DNA of 64,000 nucleotides from Candidatus Woesearchaeota archaeon (GCA_018655525.1 JABIJM010000007.1:25766-89765); one strand, 5' to 3'. Shown: positions 29,301 through 37,636, numbered from the stretch's first letter. Notes: generated by a model from the letters alone, not told the origin. Numbers and translations are program-made.

Positions 29301-31323
29301 GACTGTTGAAGTTACACCTAATGATGGTTTTGCAGATGGAGAAACAAGCAGTTCTGGTGAACTAATTGTTCTTGCTGATAATAACCCTACAATTCTTGAT
29401 CTTATTCCAGCACTTAATTCACAATATAACACATTAGAAACTATTGAAATTGCAGTAAATGTTACTGATGATGTAAGTGTTTCGCAAGTGTATGCAAACG
29501 TAAGTCTTTCTAATGGAACTATTGAAGAGGTAGAATTAAGTTTTGATAGTAACAACAGGTACAATAACACCTATACAATTCCAGTTTCAGTAGGTGGAAT
29601 ATATAATATAACATTTATTGCAAATGATACGGCAGGAAATTATAATACGACAAACATTACAAATTTTACAGTTGTTTTTACAGATACAGACAGTGATGGG
29701 TCTGATGACCTTGCAGACACATTAATTGGAAATGAATCAGATATTTTAACACAAGGAATTTCTGGATTGAATATTACGGTTGGTGGAAATCAATCAAACG
29801 GAACTTTCACAGGTGTTCATGAAGTCTTGTTCTATAATGAAACTACTTTATTCATCAACTTTACGCATAACTTTAGTTCTTCAGGATTGAATTTAAGTAA
29901 CTTTACAATAAACTTTACTTCAACTTCATTAGTAATGAACTTTAGTGAACAAATTCAATCTGAATATAATAAAACTTTTTATTTTCCAGATAATGGTTAT
30001 ACTTCCATTTGTGTAGAGAACGCAGAAATCAATTCAGATGCAGATATTAGTTCCGGTTGTAATGGAGATGATGAAACTAATTTTGATACTTGTCTTGGAG
30101 TTAGCACGGGAACTACAATTAATAGTATTACGTGTTATGATAATGGTACTACCATTACAATTCAAAACTTAAGTTTTTCTGGAATCAGGGGAACTACAAC
30201 TTCCGCTGCAGTTACTCCGCCTGCAGCTGATTCTGGAAGTCCTGGTGGGTCTCCAGGTAGTAGTTTACCACCTTCAACTGATGCTAGCGAATCTTCTGAT
30301 TCTACCGATACAGAAGGTTCTAATTCAGAAACCTCTGATGCTACAGATTCGTCTGGACCAACAGGTGCAGCTGTTACACCTCAAGGATCTTCAAATCTTG
30401 CAGGACGTGCATTCTTTGGTGACTTTGGTGAATATTCCGAACAATTTGGACGTTATATCTTAACAGGAATATTAGCAGTTCTAGCACTTGGAACATTCAC
30501 TTATGGTGGAAGAAAAATTCATCATAAAATCAAACATCGACACACTTTAATTCATAAACCTATGGAACGTGCTCCCGAAATGGACTTAAGATTAGTACCA
30601 ATGACATTAATTGATTCCAAAGAACCAATGGGTGACAAAATTAATAATATTAACAAACAACTTGCAGCATTACAGATTGATGAAGTCCCAATACCTAAGA
30701 ATAAAAAACGATCTTTAAGATTATTCAAGAATAATACCAAAGAAGTTGTTCTTGCAAATGAACTTCAAAATTTAAATAACGAAATCCACGGTTATGATAA
30801 ACCTCAAGTTATTGATGAACCTTTAGGAAAACAGGAATGGGATAATCAATTAGAAGAAATTGAAATTAAACTTGATAATGTTAATCAAAAATCTTCAGTA
30901 AAACCAAAAAAGAAAAAATCTTTTTCAAGATTCTTTCAACGAAATACGAAAGAAGTCGTTTTAGCTAATGAACTTCAAAAATTAGATAACGAGATTCATG
31001 GTTATGAAAAATCTAAAGTAATTAATGAACCTCAGGTGAAACAAGAATGGGATACGCGTTTAGAACAAATTGAAAAAGAACTTGGAACAGTCAATGTTGA
31101 TTTTGGTAAAGGAAGAGTTGTTACAAAAATCGCTGAATCTAAAGATGATTTTGGAGATACTCAAAATGCTCTCTTGAATAAAGAATTAGACCATATCTCT
31201 CAGAAATTACAAGGGAAAGAACCATTCCCTTCAAAATTTAATAATCCTAAAACTCAAGAAAATGCTGGGGGATCTGAACTTGAAGAACTTGAGCGAGAAA
31301 TTAAAAAGTTAAAAGAGATGTAA
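23320..31323 (+). CDS. Giant (2667 aa) surface protein: beta-propeller-like repeats, parallel beta-helix (NosD-like) regions, LamG-like region, C-terminal TM and cytoplasmic repeat tail
   Basis: Repeated DWWIKKFDSDGTENTTHWDLN/DSNxNVFVVG; NITxxNNNITxT series; YQLDGIDDYLNVSH...GSMDEVYIFNRSLS; TM ILTGILAVLALGTFTYGG. Confidence 0.85.
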   Translation: MKTKKGARCVHKERIILLWVVFAVILLFVLASPISSFENKKISWIQESLSGLVGPGNLLTGAVIGTQEYGTFAEGDEDTTLWDINISSTGNNPDSAVDLVINSEDHVFVVGNGSNLQGITTASDWWIKSFLPDGTENTTWDINVSEGLPGTAESATGVTLDSNNNLYVIGYLNDFVDLPSQKDWVVKKYFSNATEDLNWDLGFSNGDPPAGDDIPYDVANDSNDNIFVVGMGTNLDSGSSGEDWWIKKMNSSGVENTSHWDLNFTSDGTQSDIAYALAVDSSDNVFVVGTGNGLNAPPATGADWWIKKFDSDGTENTTHWDLNYSNAIGGDEIAYDIAIDSNGNVFVVGVGQNLAGFTSGSDWWIKKFDSDGTENTTHWDKNFSGSDSAYESAYGVTVDSNDDVYVVGAFVAGNNAANTEWLIKKFLANGTEDTSSWNLTNTSARSFDDTAYAVAVNSENNVTVVGEVYDIDLETKGYDWWIKSYEGNFTAAESPSAPVGTLGNFFDDFTNSPNATHYQNETLQAIEMTFEHDSTNEVITFNASVVGGRSTHELFTLENITMADFNATVNITIENTSSSLSASTFVTASLALINQSDSDFFNGCQVNIDDTGETTLSAANTTGGFSSNLSETNVAPNGTMYMEFYSDTNLLNCTYDGQEASILVEMDTEFAFGVRADIAPGTPTGDVNITFDELNYSLGKIVPAESVDCGLIATDTTMNQDVTTIDTCFSIISDDISLDCAGYSIEFATTSEGHGVNITGRDNVTVENCVIEEGAANGISAVLVESSANITLQNNNITTIGDSVVGIESGDNTNLSNYIDNNITTTNNGYTIYIAGQDNNITDNILTATTGAGIRVLWANGDRGIYQGNTIVGNPASAIGIEIDGQNNSILNNDIFVDGTSAWSIRLSSSDFNLIDSNNLTATNTGGIGIYMIGTSDNNTLINNNITASTVNELELSDETGDSYTNVLIYNNSFGQINWTKTNLTTAQNLSVGITVFLEDNNIGVLDDETNMQNLNTSAEIQLFGLTSYTSTPQLLKNGVRCDNGDSCNISFDATNDILYANVSSFSNYTTLTNDVICGNLTSDTTMSQDLTNDSSCFTFGASDITLDCAGYQVNSTGEISLSAVFMDNTINTPTYENITLQNCDFRHFPNNIIFLSVNHSRVSNITLVNGSSGFDVFNSTIENITAISGNMDIILGNLSTFENINLTNDSVFGVFESYESIFHNITVVQTSDNAISLTSFENNNLTDITIYNVSDTGNDGVLLASSGVHRNNFERITIQNSAVKSVGLASGDNNTFFNSTFSNITEGFVLTGSSAGNIFTNVEINVSGIGVLSMDDTSSGNNTLMYNNSFGLINWTKTSLVTLQNLSVGTTIFLENNTVGVLDDEDNMDQLNTSSKIELHLLNYSETPQLLKNGVRCDNTNACNISYSSITKVLSADISSFSNYTTQDAVPDTTTPTITVEYPTNNSKQNETTIALNFTVADDESVDACWYSLDDGANTTIASCANTTITPGRGPHNLTVYVNDTSNNMNNSGRINFTINNFPTLSNLVLNTTDQTTNNTNQNLTASWTSSDEDGDSIRNITNWLLNGSSIAVLYLPFEGGSNSTFTKDYSTFSNNATVSGATYNITGFKNSHGSYQLDGIDDYLNVSHNESLNITEEITIMFWVQDPVSEWGDNYTETSLTATYANTGCTTTDYSGSDDAMRTATLGFDFPFFDRNISDTDTVYMDTNGRISFDDSTSDFGPDATEMQNEENIAANWQDYGGASENNEHICTNQGVAPNKWASFAWDSSFYNGAGTVQAEIILYQNGTIDIIYGTIAAHADTWYRGISNGTGSDYAYTTDTTLSGAESNTAFRYTPPAIVAAEGSETSNRTLVSKAGSYTIQMKNMTVSAYINGTDEDSVTLTIDKNWTHLAMTYNGSDLKLYKNGALANNTSFSATIESSISDVIIGDLINGSMDEVYIFNRSLSANQISAMYNNQTDIIVSQETSEDDNWTVEVTPNDGFADGETSSSGELIVLADNNPTILDLIPALNSQYNTLETIEIAVNVTDDVSVSQVYANVSLSNGTIEEVELSFDSNNRYNNTYTIPVSVGGIYNITFIANDTAGNYNTTNITNFTVVFTDTDSDGSDDLADTLIGNESDILTQGISGLNITVGGNQSNGTFTGVHEVLFYNETTLFINFTHNFSSSGLNLSNFTINFTSTSLVMNFSEQIQSEYNKTFYFPDNGYTSICVENAEINSDADISSGCNGDDETNFDTCLGVSTGTTINSITCYDNGTTITIQNLSFSGIRGTTTSAAVTPPAADSGSPGGSPGSSLPPSTDASESSDSTDTEGSNSETSDATDSSGPTGAAVTPQGSSNLAGRAFFGDFGEYSEQFGRYILTGILAVLALGTFTYGGRKIHHKIKHRHTLIHKPMERAPEMDLRLVPMTLIDSKEPMGDKINNINKQLAALQIDEVPIPKNKKRSLRLFKNNTKEVVLANELQNLNNEIHGYDKPQVIDEPLGKQEWDNQLEEIEIKLDNVNQKSSVKPKKKKSFSRFFQRNTKEVVLANELQKLDNEIHGYEKSKVINEPQVKQEWDTRLEQIEKELGTVNVDFGKGRVVTKIAESKDDFGDTQNALLNKELDHISQKLQGKEPFPSKFNNPKTQENAGGSELEELEREIKKLKEM
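24225..24475 (+). repeat. Near-identical DNA repeat within the giant gene encoding WWIKKFDSDGTENTTHWD
   Basis: GATTGGTGGATCAAGAAATTTGATTCTGATGGAACTGAAAATACAAC occurs twice (about 24227 and 24406). Confidence 0.75.
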
Positions 31324-31346
31324 TTTTAAGAATATTTCTAAAAAAA

Positions 31347-31874
31347 TTAATTTAATCCAACAACATTAATTTTGCAACTACAAGGAAACTTCTTAGAAGC
31401 ACGAGACATAGCTTCTTTTCCTACTTTTGTATTTGCTTTGTTAACACGTACTTCAACTAATACTTGACCTTCTTTTACACGTGCAGCACAACCAATGGAT
31501 TTACCATAAGATTTCTTCATACCTGTGGATAAACGGTCAGCACCTGCTCCTGAAGCTAATGCATTTTCTCTAAGAACGTGATGAGGATATACTTTAATAC
31601 GTAAATGATATTCTTTTTTACCAAGAGTCCTTTCTAATAACCTGTTTGAAGTCATCCTAGATGATTCAAGAGCGTTACTTCGTATGTTCATAGCTCTTGT
31701 AGATTTTAATTGTATTACGGTATCAAATTCTTTACTGGGATCACCCATATCAAACTTAATTACATTCATATGAGGAAATCCACCACGTACGAAGTTTTTA
31801 GTTGTATATTTACTAACTCTTGTATAAGGTCGTTCAAGTTTCTGATATGCTGCGAATTTACGTAATTTAGCCAT
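31347..31874 (-). CDS. rpl10e: Ribosomal protein L10e (uL16 family)
   Basis: MAKLRKFAAYQKLERPYTRVS...KVYPHHVLRENALASGAGADRLSTGM. Confidence 0.92.
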   Translation of the reverse strand: MAKLRKFAAYQKLERPYTRVSKYTTKNFVRGGFPHMNVIKFDMGDPSKEFDTVIQLKSTRAMNIRSNALESSRMTSNRLLERTLGKKEYHLRIKVYPHHVLRENALASGAGADRLSTGMKKSYGKSIGCAARVKEGQVLVEVRVNKANTKVGKEAMSRASKKFPCSCKINVVGLN

Positions 31875-32029
31875 ATTTAGGCTTAATAAGATGGGTCCTT
31901 TATAAATATTTTGGCATATAGTGTGTTAATTCACTAATTGGTGTGTTTATTACAAATATTAAGCAAATTTTATACATCTGTGAATTAGCCAAACAAAAGA
32001 AATATATAACCTCATAAAATAGGTTCTTT

Positions 32030-32410
32030 ATGCAGAAAAACAAATATTTACAATTTTACCTATTATTTGTGTTATTACTTGCAATTTTAGAATTGGTTGA
32101 TAATTCTGCAGATTTCATAAATTATAATCTTCCTTTATTCTCAGTAGGTATTACCGTATTATTTTTTGTTTTCTTTTTTGTTAATATTTTAGCTTTTCTT
32201 TACTTTAGACATTCTAATCTTTCAAAACTAACCTTAATTCTTCCCTTATATTACATATTTGGAGGCCTATTTACATTAGGTATAGGTTTCTTTTTATCAT
32301 TAAATAATTTGTCAACAAGTTCCATTCTTCAAGGTTTAACTATATCTAGTATTACTTTTTCTTTATTAGAAATCATTTTCGCTTCTTACCTTTACAAAAA
32401 GTTATTGTGA
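32030..32410 (+). CDS. Hypothetical membrane protein
   Basis: Four hydrophobic segments. Confidence 0.5.
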   Translation: MQKNKYLQFYLLFVLLLAILELVDNSADFINYNLPLFSVGITVLFFVFFFVNILAFLYFRHSNLSKLTLILPLYYIFGGLFTLGIGFFLSLNNLSTSSILQGLTISSITFSLLEIIFASYLYKKLL

Positions 32411-32851
32411 ATAAAATTCATTAAGTAACTTTTCATTTACCATTCCCATTGAATATGAAAGGTGATCTAATTTTTTTGATTCAATAAATTTGATGAATTT
32501 TTCTTGCTTTTCTTGTTTCCATGTTTCAAATAATTTAGCAGTCGGACACATGTAATTCAACTCGCAATGGCCGACTCGCAAATCCTTTCCATCATTTAAT
32601 GCAGGATGTAATGGACAAAGTAATTGTTTGTTACTTTCAATTAAATTCCTACATACACCATAACGTAAATCATATGCCGGCATTCTATCTCTAAAGGCAT
32701 GTAAACTAATTTCTTTATGAGGATCAACTGTTTTGAATTCTGTTGTGTTTAATTCAATTGCTTTCTGGATCATTTTTTTAGAAAGAAAATCGTGGCCACA
32801 ACATCCCATGCATCCACCATTTAATTGACACAATTTTGATGATGTGCTCAT
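32402..32851 (-). CDS. Cys-rich hypothetical protein
   Basis: CQLNGGCMGCCGHDFL and further Cys/His clusters. Confidence 0.6.
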   Translation of the reverse strand: MSTSSKLCQLNGGCMGCCGHDFLSKKMIQKAIELNTTEFKTVDPHKEISLHAFRDRMPAYDLRYGVCRNLIESNKQLLCPLHPALNDGKDLRVGHCELNYMCPTAKLFETWKQEKQEKFIKFIESKKLDHLSYSMGMVNEKLLNEFYSQ

Positions 32852-33402
32852 TGATGATTCTCCTTATTGTGAGTTTGTAAAAAATCTTTTAATTTTTTTA
32901 ATGCAATATCTCTATGACTCACTTGATTTTTTTCAGAAATTTCCATCTCTGCAAATGTTTGATTATGGTCCTGTGGTTGAAAAATAGGGTCAAATCCAAA
33001 ACCTTCCTTTCCTCGTGGTGAAACAATTTTACCTTTGATTTCTCCAGTGAAAAAATGAGTGTCTTTACCGTTAGAATATCCAATTACCGCCTTTACTGAA
33101 GCATTGTGATTTTTATGGTGTAATACTAAATCTGCAATCCCTTCTCTTCCAATTGATTCTAACATCCATTTTACTAAAGGACCTGGAAACCCATTCATAC
33201 ATTCAAGATATAAAGAAACATCTTCAATAAAAAATTCTCCCTCATTATTTTTACACGCTTCCTTAAGTTTCGCTTCAATAATCTTTTGAGGATCTAAAGA
33301 TTGAATCTCTGGAAGATCCAACTCTACGCTATTAATGTCTGGAAGAATTAATCTTGCTTCAGCAAGTTTGTGTTTGTTTCCTGTAATAAAGTAGATTGTC
33401 AT
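32848..33402 (-). CDS. Non-canonical purine NTP pyrophosphatase (RdgB/HAM1)
   Basis: YFITGNKHKLAEA, FIEDVSLYLECMNGFPGPLVKW, GFGFDPIFQP, SHRDIALKKL. Confidence 0.9.
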   Translation of the reverse strand: MTIYFITGNKHKLAEARLILPDINSVELDLPEIQSLDPQKIIEAKLKEACKNNEGEFFIEDVSLYLECMNGFPGPLVKWMLESIGREGIADLVLHHKNHNASVKAVIGYSNGKDTHFFTGEIKGKIVSPRGKEGFGFDPIFQPQDHNQTFAEMEISEKNQVSHRDIALKKLKDFLQTHNKENHQ

Positions 33403-33409
33403 TTAATGT

Positions 33410-35095
33410 TTACATCTCCTCAGGTGCATGGATCCCTAATACCTTTAATCCATTTGCAAGAACTTGTTTCGTTGCAGCTACTAACACCACACGTGCTTCC
33501 ATTAACTTTTTATCCTCAGAAATAACATGGCATGCATGATAAAACTCATTAAATGCCTGCGCAAGATCTAATAAATATCTACATATAATGTGAGGTTTAT
33601 AATGTCTTGCAGTTTCTTCTACCTTTGTTGGAAATTTTGAAAGGAGTGAAATTAATGCTTGTTCCTTCGGTTCTTGTAACAAATTGTAATTTACTTTTGT
33701 AATTTTCACATCAGCTTTCTTTAAAATAGAATTTGCTCGTGCATGCGTGTATTGGATATAAGGTCCGGTTTCTCCTTCAAAACTTAAAGATGCTTTAGGA
33801 TCAAACACCATATCCTTACTTGCATCACTTCGTAACATAAAGAACTTAATAGCAGCAAGTGAGATGAATTCTCCTCTTCGTTTTCTTTCTTTTTTTGAAA
33901 GATTTTTATATCGTTTTTCAACTTCTTTTTGAGCAAGTTCTGAGATTTCATCCATGATGTCGTCTGCATCAACAACCGTTCCTTCCCTAGATTTCATTCT
34001 CCCAGTAGGAAGGTGAACCATTCCATAACTTAAATGATGAAGATTCTTTGCAAACTTCCTTTTTAATAATTCAAGGATTTTGAATAGTTGTTTAAAATGC
34101 ATACTTTGTTCAGATGCAACAACATATAACAATTTATCAAATTTATAATCTTCATATCTTTGTTGAGCAAGGAACATATCTTGCGTAATGTATACAGAAG
34201 TTCCATCTCCTCTAAGGACTACTTTATTTGTCATTCCAAATTTTTCTAAAGGTGCTGTGATTGATTTGTCATCATTCTTTTCAAAGACTCCTTTCTTCAA
34301 ACCTTCAAATGCAACTTCTTTTCCTTGTTTATAAATTTCAGATTCAAAATATTCTTTCTCAAACGCAATGCCAAATCTATCGTATGTCTCTTGAAACCCT
34401 TGAAGAACCCATGTGTTCATTTTTCTCCAAAGTTTATGTGTTTCTGGATCTTCTTCTTCCCACTTTAATAATAAGGATTTTGCTTCAAGGTCTAAATTTG
34501 GATCTTCCTTTGATTTCTTTGAAAATAATACATAATAATCTCCTACAAAATGGTCTCCTTTTTTGTTTGGTTTCTGTTTCTTACCCCATTTTTGATATGC
34601 AACCATAGATTGACAAATATGGATTCCCCTATCATTAATAATATTTACAGGAATGACCTTATTCCCTTGAAACTCTAGAATTCTTACAACTGCATTTCCT
34701 AACGCCATATTCCTTACATGACCAAGATGTAATGGTTTATTTGTATTCGGACCACAATATTCTACAAGAATTTTCTTTTTTTCTCTCCCTTTTCCGTAAT
34801 TTTTTGTTTCTTTTTGGATATTTGTTAAAATTTTTTCTGTGAAATTAGCTTTGTCTAAATAGAAATTTAAGTATGGACCTTTTGTTTCAATTTTTTCTAA
34901 AAAATCTGGAATCTTTATTTTGTCTTTTAGTTTGTTTGCAGATTCTACTGGATTCTTTCCTAACTTGAAACAAGGAAATGCAAAATCTCCTAAATCCGGA
35001 TTTGGAGGAACTGAAAGAAGGTTTGAGATTTCATCTGTTTTAAGCTTGGTATTCTTCTTTATTAGTTCTATAATCTTCTGTTTAAAATCCATCAT
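33410..35095 (-). CDS. argS: Arginyl-tRNA synthetase
   Basis: VEYCGPNTNKPLHLGHVRNMALG; GMVHLPTGRMKSREGTVV; C-terminal DALR-like region. Confidence 0.93.
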   Translation of the reverse strand: MMDFKQKIIELIKKNTKLKTDEISNLLSVPPNPDLGDFAFPCFKLGKNPVESANKLKDKIKIPDFLEKIETKGPYLNFYLDKANFTEKILTNIQKETKNYGKGREKKKILVEYCGPNTNKPLHLGHVRNMALGNAVVRILEFQGNKVIPVNIINDRGIHICQSMVAYQKWGKKQKPNKKGDHFVGDYYVLFSKKSKEDPNLDLEAKSLLLKWEEEDPETHKLWRKMNTWVLQGFQETYDRFGIAFEKEYFESEIYKQGKEVAFEGLKKGVFEKNDDKSITAPLEKFGMTNKVVLRGDGTSVYITQDMFLAQQRYEDYKFDKLLYVVASEQSMHFKQLFKILELLKRKFAKNLHHLSYGMVHLPTGRMKSREGTVVDADDIMDEISELAQKEVEKRYKNLSKKERKRRGEFISLAAIKFFMLRSDASKDMVFDPKASLSFEGETGPYIQYTHARANSILKKADVKITKVNYNLLQEPKEQALISLLSKFPTKVEETARHYKPHIICRYLLDLAQAFNEFYHACHVISEDKKLMEARVVLVAATKQVLANGLKVLGIHAPEEM

Positions 35096-35191
35096 TGTAA
35101 GAAGGGAGAAATGTCTATATAAATTTACCGTCTACGTGTAAGGTTTGTTGACATACTATGTTAGAATAAGGAGATTTATTTAAATGTTTTC

Positions 35192-35878
35192 TCAAAAACT
35201 AATAGAATTCTTTCTTTTACTCAACACAAACGATTTGATTTTTCCACCACAACTTCCTTTAATCAAGTATTTTGCTTCTGCAAGAATCTGTTGTTCCTTC
35301 TCTTTTGTGATTGGAGGAAGAAATTCAAAATGAACAAGGGCATGTGCCGTGTGGCTCTTAACTTTTGTTTTATCAGATTTCCAATAATCTAATTTTGTCC
35401 CAAGAATTTGTGAATCATCTTGATAATAAATGTCTCCTTTCTTTAAGGATTTTAAGATCCCTTTACGTTCTTTCCCGGATGCAATTTTGAATGTCAGGTT
35501 GTTATGAACTTTATGGATATCATCGGCACCAAAAGGAACGATGTGACGTAAAGAGAGGTGAGAAAGAATATTTGACATTGTATCATTTCTTGTTACTTTC
35601 TTTCCTTTTAACACATTTTGAATTAACTTCTCAACGGATGTATGATAATGCCTTGCCTTTTTTCCAAAATGAGCTTTTGCAACATCCCAAGGTTTAATCA
35701 AATCGTGATTTTTAATAGTATCTTTATGGAATATTAATTTCGTTAATTTTACAGAATCATTCAAAAGATGTTGGGTCTTTTTAAGATTAGCTTTATTATC
35801 AATATCTTCTACAAGAATGAATGCTAATCGCAATTTTGGATAAGCATTAAATACCTTTTTTTCAATGGATATTTTCAT
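35192..35878 (-). CDS. B3/B4 tRNA-binding-domain protein
   Basis: Resembles stand-alone PheT B3/4 proteins (FGADDIHKVHNNLTFKIASGKE). Confidence 0.65.
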   Translation of the reverse strand: MKISIEKKVFNAYPKLRLAFILVEDIDNKANLKKTQHLLNDSVKLTKLIFHKDTIKNHDLIKPWDVAKAHFGKKARHYHTSVEKLIQNVLKGKKVTRNDTMSNILSHLSLRHIVPFGADDIHKVHNNLTFKIASGKERKGILKSLKKGDIYYQDDSQILGTKLDYWKSDKTKVKSHTAHALVHFEFLPPITKEKEQQILAEAKYLIKGSCGGKIKSFVLSKRKNSISF

Positions 35879-36237
35879 CTTTTAAGTTTAGATTTAATTT
35901 TTTTCTTTAAATCACTTTTCATTCTAGAAGCAACAAAAAGATCTTTAATTTTCCTTCCAGTTCTTATTAAAAGGTTAGGTTTACGCATGGTATATCGTAA
36001 TCCATAATGCTTGTTTAATTGCATTTGGTTATAACGAATGTCTTTAAGCAAACTTACTTTCTCACGTTCATAATACACTCTGACAAGAATAAGAATGAGG
36101 TAGAGTAAACCAACTCCTCCAAGAAATACGCCTACTTTTACAAGAGCAGGCCCAATACCTTCAGCTAACGCTTCAAAAATATTTGCTCCCGAAGTTGCAT
36201 TTAATGCAATTGTATCCAACACCTCTTCTATCGCCAT
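35875..36237 (-). CDS. Hypothetical small membrane protein
   Basis: Single TM LVKVGVFLGGVGLLYLILILV; overlaps next gene by ATGA. Confidence 0.5.
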   Translation of the reverse strand: MAIEEVLDTIALNATSGANIFEALAEGIGPALVKVGVFLGGVGLLYLILILVRVYYEREKVSLLKDIRYNQMQLNKHYGLRYTMRKPNLLIRTGRKIKDLFVASRMKSDLKKKIKSKLKR

Positions 36238-36315
36238 ATTGGAATGATTATTTTAGGGTTTTTATGTGTTTTGGTTGGATTGGGCACTGGACAGATTAAA
36301 TAAGAACAAATACGA

Positions 36316-36356
36316 AGCACTAGACAACTAGACAAGTACGGGTAGGAGTTATAAAG
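36316..36356 (+). promoter_or_regulatory. Upstream element of LAGLIDADG gene 1 (shared with gene 2)
   Basis: AGCACTAGACAACTAGACAAGTACGGGTAGGAGTTATAAAG; compare reverse complement of 60752..60793. Confidence 0.6.
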
Positions 36357-36396
36357 TTATTTTCAAATTTATTCTAAACCTTTTGTTTTAATTTCA

Positions 36397-37104
36397 ATGA
36401 AAAACAAAGAGGTTAATCAAAAAATGAAAATAAATGAAGAACTTGCAGAACTAATTGGTATTATATTGGGTGATGGTCATATGCATACGAAACATAATTT
36501 ATTTACAATTGTAGGGAGCTTAGAAGATTACTATTATTATCAAGATTATGTTATGCCTCTTTTTGAAAAAATATCAGGAAAAATACCTTCAATAAGAAAA
36601 AGAAATGATAGAAATGCATATTATTTAATGCTTACTTCAAAAGATTTGATGTCCTACTTAACAAATAAAATTGGTATGACTCGTGGATCAAAAATTAATG
36701 CTTCAATCCCTAAAATTATCTTCTCAAACAAAAAATTTGCTCGTGCATTTTTGAGAGGTATATTTGATACAGATGGATGTCTCAAATTTTCAAAACAAAC
36801 TAAAAAAATTAATTATTATCCGAGAGTTCAAATAGCACTACAAAAATCTCATTTAGCTACAGAAATAGGAACATTACTCAAACTTGTTGGTTTCTCGTAT
36901 GGATCTTGGGAAGATTCTAGATTTAATGGGGCGATATATTATAACATCTCTGGGAAAAAGAACACTGAAAAATGGATTAAAGAAATTTCACCTTCAAATC
37001 CCGTTCATATAAGTAAATTTCATTTTTGGAAAAGATTTGGTTATTATATCCCAAAATCAACTTTAAAGTCTAGACTAGCAAGTTTAAAGACAAAAACTTT
37101 ATAA
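36397..37104 (+). CDS. LAGLIDADG homing endonuclease, free-standing, directly upstream of tRNA-Gln
   Basis: Two motifs: ELIGIILGDGH and FLRGIFDTDGCL. Confidence 0.9.
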   Translation: MKNKEVNQKMKINEELAELIGIILGDGHMHTKHNLFTIVGSLEDYYYYQDYVMPLFEKISGKIPSIRKRNDRNAYYLMLTSKDLMSYLTNKIGMTRGSKINASIPKIIFSNKKFARAFLRGIFDTDGCLKFSKQTKKINYYPRVQIALQKSHLATEIGTLLKLVGFSYGSWEDSRFNGAIYYNISGKKNTEKWIKEISPSNPVHISKFHFWKRFGYYIPKSTLKSRLASLKTKTL

Positions 37105-37151
37105 AGAAGTATTTGAGATTATGTAATAGCCCTGCTATGGTCTTAATTCAT

Positions 37152-37251
37152 AGCCCCGTGGAAGAGTGTATTTATGCATTCTGCGGAGTGTAGTGGACTA
37201 TCATCGTGCCCTTTGGAGGCATGGACCGCAGTTCGAATCTGCGCGGGGCTA
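37152..37251 (+). tRNA. tRNA-Gln(UUG) with 27-nt non-canonical intron at about 9/10 (37161..37187)
   Basis: AGCCCCG/CGGGGCT+A, anticodon arm GTGCC-CTTTGGA-GGCAT, T arm CGCAG-TTCGAAT-CTGCG; removing 27 nt gives 73-nt cloverleaf. Confidence 0.85.
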
Positions 37252-37258
37252 CTTTTTT

Positions 37259-37636
37259 CTAAACTAAAAAGAAATATTGCAATACAATAATCACAAACGA
37301 AACATTAAGCAGTATACTCGTTCCTTTTCTGCTTATCGGAAATCGCATATCTTCAAAAAATTCTGCAATAAATCCATGTTCATAATTACGTTTATCTTTT
37401 AGGTCATATCCACGTAAAAGTTGCATGACTGTTGTCATAGGACAGATAGATTGTAATTTTCTAAACATCAAAACTCCCCATGTTACTTGACCTCCAACTA
37501 ACCATAAGGCATACCAAAATTGAAAATCCATTCTATATGGCCAAATAGATGTTGGAACCACAAATAGTGCAAACCAGAAAATTGTAACTGGTATGTGTGT
37601 AACGTACAGAAATTTAATCCAAAAGTCTTTGTTCAT
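37259..37636 (-). CDS. Hypothetical membrane protein
   Basis: Several TM segments. Confidence 0.55.
   Translation of the reverse strand: MNKDFWIKFLYVTHIPVTIFWFALFVVPTSIWPYRMDFQFWYALWLVGGQVTWGVLMFRKLQSICPMTTVMQLLRGYDLKDKRNYEHGFIAEFFEDMRFPISRKGTSILLNVSFVIIVLQYFFLV

Noticed and set aside
23500-30500. CRISPR-like or minisatellite array within repeats
   Set aside because: Repeats are in-frame protein-coding (WWIKKFDSDGTENT etc.) with no spacer structure; no CRISPR array seen in the window.
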